Shown: one piece after another, positions 29,290-35,879 of the stretch | Numbering within the stretch: position 1 is the first letter of the stretch | Layout: each line of letters opens with the position of its first letter | From: Asanoa sp040676615 | GTDB taxonomy: Bacteria; Actinomycetota; Actinomycetes; Mycobacteriales; Micromonosporaceae | NCBI RefSeq assembly: GCF_040676615.1 | Contig: NZ_JBFAPI010000002.1 | Span: forward strand, 1 to 64,000 | DNA length: 64,000 bases | Direction: 5' to 3' | The notes under the pieces: model-generated | The model's database searches: none | Seen by the model: the letters and a program-made list of their open reading frames with translations, nothing else | What the model was told of the DNA's origin: nothing | Made by a program: the position numbers and the translations under genes

Positions 29290-30891
29290 TCAGTCGGCGA
29301 TGGCCTCGGCCTTGGCCAGGGCGACCTCCGCGTCGTCGGCCGGGGTCTCCCGCTTCTCGCCGGGCTTGAGCTGGTCGCCAGCGCCGCGCAGCGGGATCTC
29401 CTTAACGAACCAGGCGAGCACCGGCACCAGGACCACGATCACCGCGGCCCAGACGAAGACGTAGGCGATCGAGTCGGCCAGGCCGCCCATCACCGCGTCG
29501 CGGATCGCGGCCGGGAGCTTCTGGAGGGCGGTCGGGTCGACGCCCGCCCCACCGCCGTTGCCGGAAAGCGCGCCGCCGGCCGGCGACTTCGCCAGATGGT
29601 GCACGAAGAGCGCGCCGAAGAGGGCGATGCCGATGGAGCCGCCGATGGAGCGAAAGAACGTCGCGGCGCCACTGCCGGCGCCGAGGTCCTTCTGCTCGAC
29701 GCTGTTCTGCGCGATCAGCATCGAGGTCTGCATCAGGCCGCCCATGCCGAGGCCGAGCACCACCATGTAGAGCGCCAGGGTCAGCTTGGTCGTGTCGGCG
29801 TTGATCGTGGAGAGCAGGATCATGCCGGCCAGCAGGGCCACGCCGCCGAGGATCGGGAAGATCCGGTAGCGGCCGGTCTTCGTGATCACCCGGCCGGTGA
29901 TCACCGAGACGACCAGCATCCCGGCCATCAGCGGCAGCAGCAGCAGGCCGCTGTTGGTCGCCGAGGCGCCCTGCACGGTCTGCTGGAACAGCGGCAGGAA
30001 GTTCATCGCGCCGAACATCGCGAAGCCGAGCAGGAAGCCGACGGCGGAGATCAGGGCGAAGTTGCGGTTGAGGAACAGGTGCAGCGGCAGGATCGGCTCC
30101 GGCGCGCGGCGCTCGACGACGCCGAACACCGCCAGGGCGACCACGGTCAGCGCGGCCAGGCCGAGGATCTGCGGCGAGGTCCAGTCGTACTGGTTGCCGC
30201 CCCAGGTGGTGATCAGCACCAGCGCGGTGATGCCCACGGAGAGCAGGGCGGCACCGAGGTAGTCGATCCGGTGCTCGGTGCGGTAGCGCGGCAGGTGCAT
30301 CCGGGTGGCCAGCACCAGCAGGGCGATGCCGCCGAGCGGCAGGTTGACGTAGAACGCCCAGCGCCACGACAGGTTGTCGGTGATGAAGCCGCCGACCAGC
30401 GGGCCCGCGACCATCGCGATCGCCATGATGCCGGCGATCATGCCCTGGTAGCGACCACGCTCACGGGGCGGCACCAGGTCGCCGATGATGGCCATGACGC
30501 CGACCATCAGGCCGCCGGCGCCGAGGCCCTGGATCGCGCGGAAGCCGATCAGCTCGACCATGCCGTCGCCGGTGCCGCCGAACATCGCGGAGCCGGCCAT
30601 TCCGCAGAGCGCCGAACCGATCAGGAAGATAATGATCGACGTAAGGAAGATTGATTTGCGGCCGTAGAGGTCGCCGAGCTTTCCCCAGATCGGCGTCGAG
30701 ACGGTCGTGCCGAGCACGTAGGCGGTGACGACCCAGGTGAAGTGGTCGAGACCCCCGAACTCGCTGACGATGTGCGGCAGCGCGGTGCTAACGATCATGT
30801 TGTCGAGCATCGCGAGCATCATCGCGATCATCAGACCCGCGAGAATGCCGCGGATCTTCTGTGGTGCGATGGCTGGCGCGTCGGTGGTCAT
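29290..30891 (-). CDS. MFS multidrug efflux transporter (DHA2 / EmrB-QacA type, 14 TM)
   Basis: 533 residues with about 14 membrane helices, the DHA2 proton-drug antiporter size. Signature segments: MLDNMIVSTALPHIVSEFGG in helix 1 (motif D1), WGKLGDLYGRKSIFL (motif A) between helices 2 and 3, and GFITDNLSWRWAFYVNLPLGG (motif C region) between helices 5 and 6, here partly quoted from memory of the family. The N-terminus is soluble and short; a charged C-terminal tail follows the last helix. It is divergent from a TetR gene with a set of repeated operator-like sequences between them, so TetR repression with drug induction is likely. Substrates cannot be predicted. Confidence 0.93.
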   Translation of the reverse strand: MTTDAPAIAPQKIRGILAGLMIAMMLAMLDNMIVSTALPHIVSEFGGLDHFTWVVTAYVLGTTVSTPIWGKLGDLYGRKSIFLTSIIIFLIGSALCGMAGSAMFGGTGDGMVELIGFRAIQGLGAGGLMVGVMAIIGDLVPPRERGRYQGMIAGIMAIAMVAGPLVGGFITDNLSWRWAFYVNLPLGGIALLVLATRMHLPRYRTEHRIDYLGAALLSVGITALVLITTWGGNQYDWTSPQILGLAALTVVALAVFGVVERRAPEPILPLHLFLNRNFALISAVGFLLGFAMFGAMNFLPLFQQTVQGASATNSGLLLLPLMAGMLVVSVITGRVITKTGRYRIFPILGGVALLAGMILLSTINADTTKLTLALYMVVLGLGMGGLMQTSMLIAQNSVEQKDLGAGSGAATFFRSIGGSIGIALFGALFVHHLAKSPAGGALSGNGGGAGVDPTALQKLPAAIRDAVMGGLADSIAYVFVWAAVIVVLVPVLAWFVKEIPLRGAGDQLKPGEKRETPADDAEVALAKAEAIAD

Positions 30892-30917
30892 TCGGAACGC
30901 CCCCCAGCGTGATGGGC

Positions 30918-30989
30918 CTTACTTGCCGCCCGGCTAGTCTTTCTTACTAGCCGCACGGTAAGCTGCGACCTAACCGGTCGTCAAGTTAG
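30918..30989. promoter_or_regulatory. Probable TetR operator cluster: three related 16-bp elements
   Basis: CTTACTTGCCGCCCGG (30918-30933) and CTTACTAGCCGCACGG (30943-30958) are direct repeats differing at two bases, 25 bp apart. A third, inverted copy lies at 30974-30989 (three differences). Between the first two, CGGCTAGT (30931-30938) and ACTAGCCG (30946-30953) form a perfect 8-bp palindrome with a 7-base centre. The cluster fills the 111-bp space between the divergent MFS and TetR starts, so it should control both promoters. Confidence 0.7.
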
Positions 30990-31002
30990 TTAGGGGGTCA
31001 GA

Positions 31003-31560
31003 GTGACCGAGAGCACGCGAGGCCGGATCCAGGCCGTCGCGCTCGAGCTCTTCACGGAGAACGGGTACGAGAAAACCTCACTCCGCGAGATCGCCGAGCG
31101 GCTCGGGGTGACCAAAGCTGCCCTCTACTACCACTTCAAGAGCAAGGAAGAGATCGTCTCGAGCTTCGCCGAAGACCGACTGGCGCGGCTCGACGAGTTG
31201 ATCGCGTGGGCCGAGGCCCAGCCGCCGAGCAACGAGCGGCGCCAGCAGTTGATCTCCCGCTACGCGGACGAGTTCTTCGGCGGCGACCAGCCGTCGGTGA
31301 TGCGGTTCTTCGAGCAGAACCAGTCGACCATCAAGACCATGCCGGCGGGCATGGACATGCGCGACCGGATGATGCGGGTGGCCGCGCTGCTGGCCAACGG
31401 CGCCAAGGAGCCGGCCGAGCAGTTGCGGGCCACGCTGGCGCTGTTCGCGGTGCACGGCAGTTGGTTCGCGATCCGCGACCCCGACCTGGGCATCCCGGAG
31501 CGCAAGCAGTTGGCGCTCGAGATGGCCGACGACCTGTGGCGGTCGCCGGTCAGCCCGTGA
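31003..31560 (+). CDS. TetR/AcrR family transcriptional regulator
   Basis: 185 residues. The N-terminal helix-turn-helix (about 5-52) is standard: RIQAVALELFTENGYEKTSL, then LGVTKAALYYHFKSKEEIV with the recognition helix. The C-terminal ligand domain is all helical and Met/Leu-rich. Divergent from the MFS exporter with repeated palindromic sequence between, so it is the likely local repressor, released by an exporter substrate. GTG 31003 follows AGGGGG by five bases. Its last 11 bases overlap the end of the convergent GNAT gene. Confidence 0.92.
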   Translation: MTESTRGRIQAVALELFTENGYEKTSLREIAERLGVTKAALYYHFKSKEEIVSSFAEDRLARLDELIAWAEAQPPSNERRQQLISRYADEFFGGDQPSVMRFFEQNQSTIKTMPAGMDMRDRMMRVAALLANGAKEPAEQLRATLALFAVHGSWFAIRDPDLGIPERKQLALEMADDLWRSPVSP

Positions 31561-32050
31561 GCGGCAGCCGGAGCGCCTCGAGGTCGACGCCCGGGAAGGG
31601 TGACCAGTCGCGCTCCGGGATCCGGGTGAAGCCAAGGCGGGCGTAGAGCCGTTTGGCCGGCTCGGAGAAGCTGCGCACGCAGATCACGATCGCACCGCAG
31701 CCGAGGTCGGTGGCCCGCTCGACGCAGGCCCGCACCAGGGCCGCGCCGGCACCGCGACCCTGCGCGGCCGGGTCGACGGCGAGCATCCGGAACTCGGCCT
31801 CGCCGGGGCCGGACAGCTCCGCGTACGCGGTGCCGGGCAACACGAAGGTGACCGAGCCGAGCACCTGGCCGGTCTCGTCGTCGGCCGCGACCAGCAGCAC
31901 GCCGGCCTCGGCACGGGTCGCCACGTCGGCGAGCTTCTTGTCATAGCCGTGGTCGCCCTCGAGCTGGCCGTCTTCGCGGTAGGCGTCGACGGTGAGCCGG
32001 GCGACCGCGGGAAAGTCTGCCGGCGTGGCCGGCCGCACCCGGACCGTCAT
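31550..32050 (-). CDS. GNAT family N-acetyltransferase
   Basis: 166 residues; acetyl-CoA-dependent N-acyltransferase of unknown acceptor. Begins MTVRVRPATPADFPAVARL, the beta1-alpha1 start of the fold; the acetyl-CoA pyrophosphate loop is in MLAVDPAAQGRGAGAALV (Q-x-x-G-x-G/A pattern), and SFSEPAKRLYARLGF is the C-terminal motif. ATG 32050 overlaps the biotin carrier gene stop by 4 bp, so the two are translationally coupled, an unusual pairing. Its 3' end overlaps the convergent TetR gene by 11 bp. Confidence 0.88.
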   Translation of the reverse strand: MTVRVRPATPADFPAVARLTVDAYREDGQLEGDHGYDKKLADVATRAEAGVLLVAADDETGQVLGSVTFVLPGTAYAELSGPGEAEFRMLAVDPAAQGRGAGAALVRACVERATDLGCGAIVICVRSFSEPAKRLYARLGFTRIPERDWSPFPGVDLEALRLPLTG

Positions 32051-32262
32051 TCGATGACGGCGATCAGGTCGCCCTCCTGCACCACGTCGCCCTCGGTGAC
32101 GGCGAGCTGCGCGATGACCCCGTCGGACTCGGTGATCACCGGGATCTCCATCTTCATCGACTCGAGAATGACCAGCGTGTCGCCCTCGGCCACGGTGTCG
32201 CCGGCGGTGGCGACGACCTTCCACACGTTCGCCACCATCTCGGCGCGGATCTCCTCGGACAT
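32047..32262 (-). CDS. Small biotin/lipoyl attachment-domain protein (TB7.3-like)
   Basis: 71 residues, only the biotinyl domain. The attachment motif ESMKMEIPV gives the modifiable Lys at about residue 37, surrounded by the usual GDTVAEGDTLVILE and VTEGDVVQEGDLIAVIE hairpins. Such free-standing carriers accompany acyl-CoA carboxylases; no carboxylase subunit is nearby. The position next to rsrA-sigR matches the mycobacterial neighbourhood of TB7.3. ATG 32262 follows GGGAAGGA. It is divergent from the bL37 gene. Confidence 0.9.
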   Translation of the reverse strand: MSEEIRAEMVANVWKVVATAGDTVAEGDTLVILESMKMEIPVITESDGVIAQLAVTEGDVVQEGDLIAVIE

Positions 32263-32394
32263 CGCGCAGTCCTTCCCTCGCCTTTCGCGGCCGGCTTCGG
32301 CCCGCGTCAGCATCCAACCATGCGCCGGCCGTCCGTCGCGCGCTGGCCGGCCGTCTAGGATCGTCAGGTCACCGGAGCAGATGGAGGTCGACAT

Positions 32395-32469
32395 ATGGCG
32401 AAGAAGAGTCGCAAGAAGAAGGCCCGTAAGAAGAGCGCCGCCAACCACGGCAAGCGCCCGAACTCCTGA
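32395..32469 (+). CDS. 50S ribosomal protein bL37
   Basis: A 24-residue, extremely basic protein, MAKKSRKKKARKKSAANHGK followed by RPNS, with GGAGG seven bases before ATG 32395. The NHGKRPN ending is characteristic of bL37, the tiny large-subunit protein described in the mycobacterial ribosome. It is below the length cut-off of most gene finders. TAGGAT at 32356-32361 may be its -10. A perfect terminator hairpin follows 8 bp after the stop. It lies between the biotin carrier and rsrA genes. Confidence 0.9.
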   Translation: MAKKSRKKKARKKSAANHGKRPNS

Positions 32470-32477
32470 TAAACGAC

Positions 32478-32504
32478 GTCGCCGGCCCGATGCGGGCCGG
32501 CGAC
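32478..32504. terminator. Perfect hairpin between bL37 and rsrA
   Basis: GTCGCCGGCCCG (32478-32489) pairs exactly with CGGGCCGGCGAC (32493-32504) around ATG. It follows bL37 by 8 bp and, on the other strand, follows the rsrA stop by 13 bp, so it can terminate both convergent transcripts. Confidence 0.8.
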
Positions 32505-32517
32505 GGGCGTTCTGGGG

Positions 32518-32778
32518 TCAGACGTCGGTGCGCAGCTCGGTGAGCTTGCTGCGCAAGCGGGCGAGCAGCTCCGCCGGTGCGGTCTCGTTGCCGCAACAGC
32601 GCGCGACCAGCGCCTTCACCTCTTGCTCGATGCCATATTCGCGCAGGCACGGCGAGCACTCGTCGAGGTGGGTGCGGATCAGGTCGCGGCGCTCGTCAGC
32701 ACACTCGAGGTCGAGGTAGAGGTAGACCTCGTCGAGCACTTCGCTGCAGTCGGTCTCGTGGGGGTTACCGCAACTCAC
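32518..32778 (-). CDS. rsrA: Redox-sensitive zinc-binding anti-sigma factor RsrA
   Basis: 86-residue ZAS protein that binds SigR in reducing conditions and releases it when thiols are oxidised. The H-x3-C-x2-C motif is His37, Cys41 and Cys44 (HLDECSPC), with Cys3, Cys11 and the pair Cys61-Cys62 also present. As I recall, these are the same positions as in the Streptomyces coelicolor protein, supporting both zinc binding and a thiol-disulfide switch. The GTG start at 32778 is 6 bp after the sigR stop, and AGG from the sigR end serves as the ribosome-binding site, so synthesis is coupled to the sigma factor it inhibits. Confidence 0.95.
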   Translation of the reverse strand: MSCGNPHETDCSEVLDEVYLYLDLECADERRDLIRTHLDECSPCLREYGIEQEVKALVARCCGNETAPAELLARLRSKLTELRTDV

Positions 32779-32784
32779 GGTTCC

Positions 32785-33423
32785 TCACACCTCCTGGCGG
32801 GCAGCGGCGGAGTCACCCGACTGGGTGCGGGTGAAGCCTCGATCCGCAGCGTAGCGCTCCAACAGGTTGCGCAGGTTGCGGCGGCCGCGGTGAAGTCGCG
32901 ACATGACCGTGCCGATGGGCGTGTTCATGATGTCGGCGATCTCCTTGTAGGAGAACCCCTCCACGTCGGCCAGGTAGACAGCGAGCCGGAACTCCTCCGG
33001 GAGCTGCTGCAACGCGTTTTTCACGTCGCTGTCGGGCAGCCGGTCGAGCGCCTCGGTCTCGGCCGAACGCAAACCGCTCGACGTGTGCGACTCGGCGTTG
33101 GCGAGCTGCCAGTCCGTGATCTCCTCCGTCGGCGCCTGGATGGGCTGGCGTTGCCGGCGGCGGTAGGAGTTGATGTAGGTGTTGGTGAGGATCCGGTAGA
33201 GCCAGGCCTTGAGGTTGGTGCCTTCCTCGAACTGGTGGAAGGCGGCGTAGGCCTTCAGGAACGTCTCCTGCACCAGGTCTTCGGCGTCGGCCGGGTTGCG
33301 GGTCATCCGCAGCGCGGCGGCGTAGAGCTGGTCGACGAAGGGCAGCGCGTCACGCTCGAACCGGGCGCGCCGCTCGTCCGTCGGCTCTTCGGTTCGGGTC
33401 TTCTCCGGCTGCGTCAACCGCAC
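32785..33423 (-). CDS. sigR: ECF sigma factor SigR/SigH (thiol-oxidative stress)
   Basis: 212 residues from GTG 33423, preceded by AAGGGGGGA. Region 2 spans about 24-92 (MTRNPADAEDLVQETFLKAY and WLYRILTNTYINSYR), and region 4 spans about 130-195 with VEGFSYKEIADIMNTPIGTV and MSRLHRGRRNL. These are signature sequences of the SigR/SigH group, which directs thioredoxin, mycothiol and proteolysis genes on disulfide stress. A consensus SigR promoter lies 216 bp upstream, so the gene is probably autoregulated. The frame stays open upstream past ATGs at 33627 and 33618, allowing an isoform of 277-280 residues; see findings. rsrA follows in the same operon. Confidence 0.94.
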   Translation of the reverse strand: MRLTQPEKTRTEEPTDERRARFERDALPFVDQLYAAALRMTRNPADAEDLVQETFLKAYAAFHQFEEGTNLKAWLYRILTNTYINSYRRRQRQPIQAPTEEITDWQLANAESHTSSGLRSAETEALDRLPDSDVKNALQQLPEEFRLAVYLADVEGFSYKEIADIMNTPIGTVMSRLHRGRRNLRNLLERYAADRGFTRTQSGDSAAARQEV

Positions 33424-33638
33424 GTCCCCCCTTGGCTGTCCCGCCGAGGATACGCGTCGCGCGCCGTCGACAGATTCAGTTGCTGGTGGGTTGCCCGCGA
33501 TCAGGGCGTGACTAACGTCGCTCGCCGACCATTCGGGCGCCGACAGAAGCGCGCGCACCCGGCCGGTGTCGCGGTTGCCCCGCGTAGCTGCTTGCACTGG
33601 GAAAAGCCCCCTTGCCATCCGTTGCATCCGGTGGCTGT

Positions 33639-33664
33639 AACAGTCAGGGAGCTGCGCGAATTCC
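33639..33664 (-). promoter_or_regulatory. SigR-dependent promoter of sigR-rsrA (GGAAT-N18-GTT)
   Basis: On the minus strand GGAAT (33664-33660), exactly 18 bases, then GTT (33641-33639). This matches the SigR/SigH consensus GGAA(T/C)-N18-19-GTT. Transcription would start near 33632, about 5 bases before an in-frame ATG at 33627. Confidence 0.85.
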
Positions 33665-33679
33665 CTCCGGCCCAACCCA

Positions 33680-33709
33680 CTGGCCCCAGGGACGGATCCC
33701 TGGGGCCAG
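33680..33709 (-). terminator. Strong hairpin after the alpha/beta hydrolase gene
   Basis: Arms 33680-33692 and 33697-33709 are perfect 13-base complements with a CGGA loop. The hairpin follows the leftward hydrolase stop by 104 bp and precedes the sigR promoter, insulating the stress operon from read-through. Confidence 0.75.
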
Positions 33710-33813
33710 GTGGGCCTGGGAGGTTGATGCGGACCGGGGGGTCCGCGGACTCGTGGAGGGAGTCCCCAGGGCATGCCTGGCTCACCCAAAACAACGAGTC
33801 TGCCTCCGGACAG

Positions 33814-34437
33814 TTACGGACGGGCCCACCCGTTGCCGCGCAGCCACTCCATCACCAGCAGCCCCAGGCCGCGCGGGTCGCCGCGCAGGTCGTGCCGTTG
33901 CCCGGCGCGCACCGCCACCTCGACACCGGGCGACGGGTCGGGGACCCCGAACGGGTCGCGGTCGCCGTTGACGACCAGCGTCGGCACGCCGGTGAGCAAC
34001 TCGTCGGCCCGCGACTTCTCCGGCCGGCCGGGCGGATGCAGCGGGAACGCCAGGCAGACGATGCCGGCGGCACCGAGCGCGACCGCGGTGCGGCAGGCCA
34101 CCCGCGCACCGCTGGAGCGCCCGCCGACGACCAGCGGCGGCGGCTCGGGATAGGCCTTGACGATCTCGTGCACGACGGCCGTCCAGGCGGCGTCGAGTTG
34201 CGCCGCCGGAGCCGGTGCGCGCCGCCCGGCGACGCGGTAGGGCTGCGTGACGCGGACGACAGTGACACCCGCCGCGACGGCGGCGCGGCGCACCGCCATC
34301 AGGTCGGGCGCGTCGACGCCGCCGCCGGCGCCGTGCCCGAGGATGAGCAGCGCCGACGGCCGGCCGTCGACCTCGTCGGTGTCGGCGACGGCCGGACCGT
34401 GCGGTGTCGCGATCTGTGTGACCCCCATGACCACCAT
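33814..34437 (-). CDS. KANL3/Tex30-type alpha/beta hydrolase-like protein
   Basis: 207 residues. The fold is shown by LLILGHGAGGGVDAPDLM (oxyanion region), VVGGRSSGARVACR with Ser in the nucleophile elbow (G-x-S-S-G), and VVNGDRDPFG as the acid loop; AGQRHDLRG supplies the likely catalytic His. This matches the small alpha/beta hydrolases of the KANL3/Tex30 type whose substrate is unknown. ATG 34437 or ATG 34428 could be the start; no clear ribosome-binding site decides. A Wbl gene lies 22 bp upstream on the same strand, so cotranscription is possible. Confidence 0.8.
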   Translation of the reverse strand: MVVMGVTQIATPHGPAVADTDEVDGRPSALLILGHGAGGGVDAPDLMAVRRAAVAAGVTVVRVTQPYRVAGRRAPAPAAQLDAAWTAVVHEIVKAYPEPPPLVVGGRSSGARVACRTAVALGAAGIVCLAFPLHPPGRPEKSRADELLTGVPTLVVNGDRDPFGVPDPSPGVEVAVRAGQRHDLRGDPRGLGLLVMEWLRGNGWARP

Positions 34438-34459
34438 TGTGCTGGCCCGGAGGCCCAGG

Positions 34460-34849
34460 TCAGCTCACCGGCACCAGTTCGAGCGACAGGTCGCGCATCG
34501 GCGGCCCCGAGTCGATCGTCTCGGCGCCGCGGGTGACCTGGCCACGCCAGGCGACCAGCATCGCCCGCCGTTCGCGCGGTGTGGTGCCACCCCAGACGCC
34601 GTGGCAGTCGCCGACCTCGAGCGCCCAGGCGAGACACGCGCCCTGCACGTCGCAGGTGCGGCACAGCGCCATGGCGGTGTCGGCCGGCTCGCTCGGCGCC
34701 GGGAAGAACGTCTCCGGATCGACCGCCTGGCACGCGCCGCGCGTGCGCCAAGCTTCGTCGAGCTGTCGTTCGGCGGCAGCACGCAGCAATCGAGCATCTC
34801 GACGTGCGGCGGCGACCTCATGCGGGCGTGGCATTCGCGCCCGTGTCAT
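34460..34849 (-). CDS. WhiB-family (Wbl) iron-sulfur regulator
   Basis: 129 residues. Cluster ligands are Cys40, Cys63, Cys66 and Cys72 (CRTCDVQGAC gives C-x2-C-x5-C), followed by GVWGGTTPRERR at about 84-95, the Wbl G-W turn and basic segment. There is an additional Cys82. Compared with WhiB1 it has a 30-residue basic N-terminal helix and a 35-residue C-terminal tail. ATG 34849 follows GGGGGAGG at about nine bases; the open frame continues 54 codons upstream without support. The subgroup cannot be fixed by eye. Its location just upstream of the SigR operon suggests a redox or developmental role. Confidence 0.88.
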   Translation of the reverse strand: MTRARMPRPHEVAAARRDARLLRAAAERQLDEAWRTRGACQAVDPETFFPAPSEPADTAMALCRTCDVQGACLAWALEVGDCHGVWGGTTPRERRAMLVAWRGQVTRGAETIDSGPPMRDLSLELVPVS

Positions 34850-35077
34850 CAACAACCCACCTCCCCCGTGGGGCCGGCTTTCCGCCAAGGTGAACGGAAG
34901 ATCGAGGATCAATGGGTGTCGTCGCCCGGTGCGAGAAGGCACCCATTGCCGGCGCTGTGTTCTATCGCACTCGCGACATGGGAGACAAGGGTTTGCATCG
35001 AACCTGCGCAAACTCTAAGACGGGAAATCGCTACAAGGTTTACTGAAAGGGAAAAATCAACCGGCATAAATCATTGA

Positions 35078-35791
35078 TCAAAAGAGCGTCAGCTCGACCG
35101 GTTCTTCCCGGGGCGCACCCAATGCCGGCGCCGCCACCGGGGTCACCAGATCGGGGCCGTCGTTGCGCACGTCGCCGACGCCGGGACCGACGGGCCGGAT
35201 CTCGATGCCGGCCAACGTCGCGTCGGTGGGCGGCGCGAGCACCTCGTCGGGCTCGCCGCCGCCGGCCAGCCAGGCCGACCACCGGTCGGGTGCGAGCACC
35301 AGCGGCATCCGGTGGTGCACCAGGGCCAGGTCGCCGAGCGCCGGCATGGTCACGATGCTGCAGGTCAACAGCTTCTGGTCGCCCCATGCGGCCCACAGGC
35401 CGCCGAACACCACGGGCTCCGGCGCGGTCATGAAATAGGCCTGCTTGCCGCCGCCGGGTCGGCGTACCCACTCATACCAACCGTCGGCCGGCACCAGGCA
35501 GCGCCGCCCGGCGAAGGCCCGCGCGTACGCCGGAGTGGTCGCGACGGTTTCGGCCCTTGCATTGATCATGCGCGCGGCGCCCCTGGTGTCGCCCGCCCAG
35601 CTGGGCACCAGCCCCCAGCGGGCCACCGAGAGCGTGCGGCCGCCCAGCCGCTGCGACATCCGGACCATCGGCACCGGGTCGGTCGGCGCGACGTTGTAGT
35701 CGGCCACCAGGCCGTCGCGGGTGTCGTCGAACGCGTCGAAGAGCACGCTGAGGTCCGGCGCGTCCTTGGTGGTCGCATACCGCCCGCACAT
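35078..35791 (-). CDS. SOS response-associated peptidase (SRAP / YedK / HMCES family)
   Basis: 237 residues. The family forms a thiazolidine DNA-protein crosslink with abasic sites in single-stranded DNA through the N-terminal Cys after Met removal. Here the protein begins Met-Cys-Gly-Arg-Tyr, so ATG 35791 must be the true start; an ATG three codons earlier would bury Cys2. Other active-site parts are Asn in YNVAPTDP, Glu in NARAET and His in LVHHRMPLVL. TAGCGT (ACGCTA at 35799-35804 on the + strand) seven bases upstream supports a leaderless start at this ATG. Divergent from aroA, as in mycobacteria. Confidence 0.95.
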   Translation of the reverse strand: MCGRYATTKDAPDLSVLFDAFDDTRDGLVADYNVAPTDPVPMVRMSQRLGGRTLSVARWGLVPSWAGDTRGAARMINARAETVATTPAYARAFAGRRCLVPADGWYEWVRRPGGGKQAYFMTAPEPVVFGGLWAAWGDQKLLTCSIVTMPALGDLALVHHRMPLVLAPDRWSAWLAGGGEPDEVLAPPTDATLAGIEIRPVGPGVGDVRNDGPDLVTPVAAPALGAPREEPVELTLF

Positions 35792-35879
35792 GCCCGTCAC
35801 GCTAGCGCAACTCGTCCCGGCACGCGGGAGCGCCGATGGTCGATCGCCGCGCGGCCCCGCGGCCCGTCAGACTGGACAC

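Larger units (their letters stand above)
33424..33813. other. 390-bp region with a terminator and the sigR promoter
   Basis: No separate gene is supported. Going leftward, it holds the hairpin ending the hydrolase transcript (33680-33709), the SigR-type promoter (33639-33664) and a long sigR leader that can also be read as an in-frame N-terminal extension. Confidence 0.6.

Noticed and set aside
32785..33789. 334-residue SigR from the farthest upstream start
   Set aside because: That start lies upstream of both the terminator hairpin and the SigR promoter; only the ATGs at 33627/33618 are compatible with the predicted transcript.
34460..35011. Longer Wbl protein starting at 35011
   Set aside because: The added 54 residues have no Wbl similarity, and a good ribosome-binding site precedes ATG 34849.
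35078..35800. SRAP protein starting three codons earlier
   Set aside because: Would displace the catalytic Cys from position 2, which the family mechanism requires.
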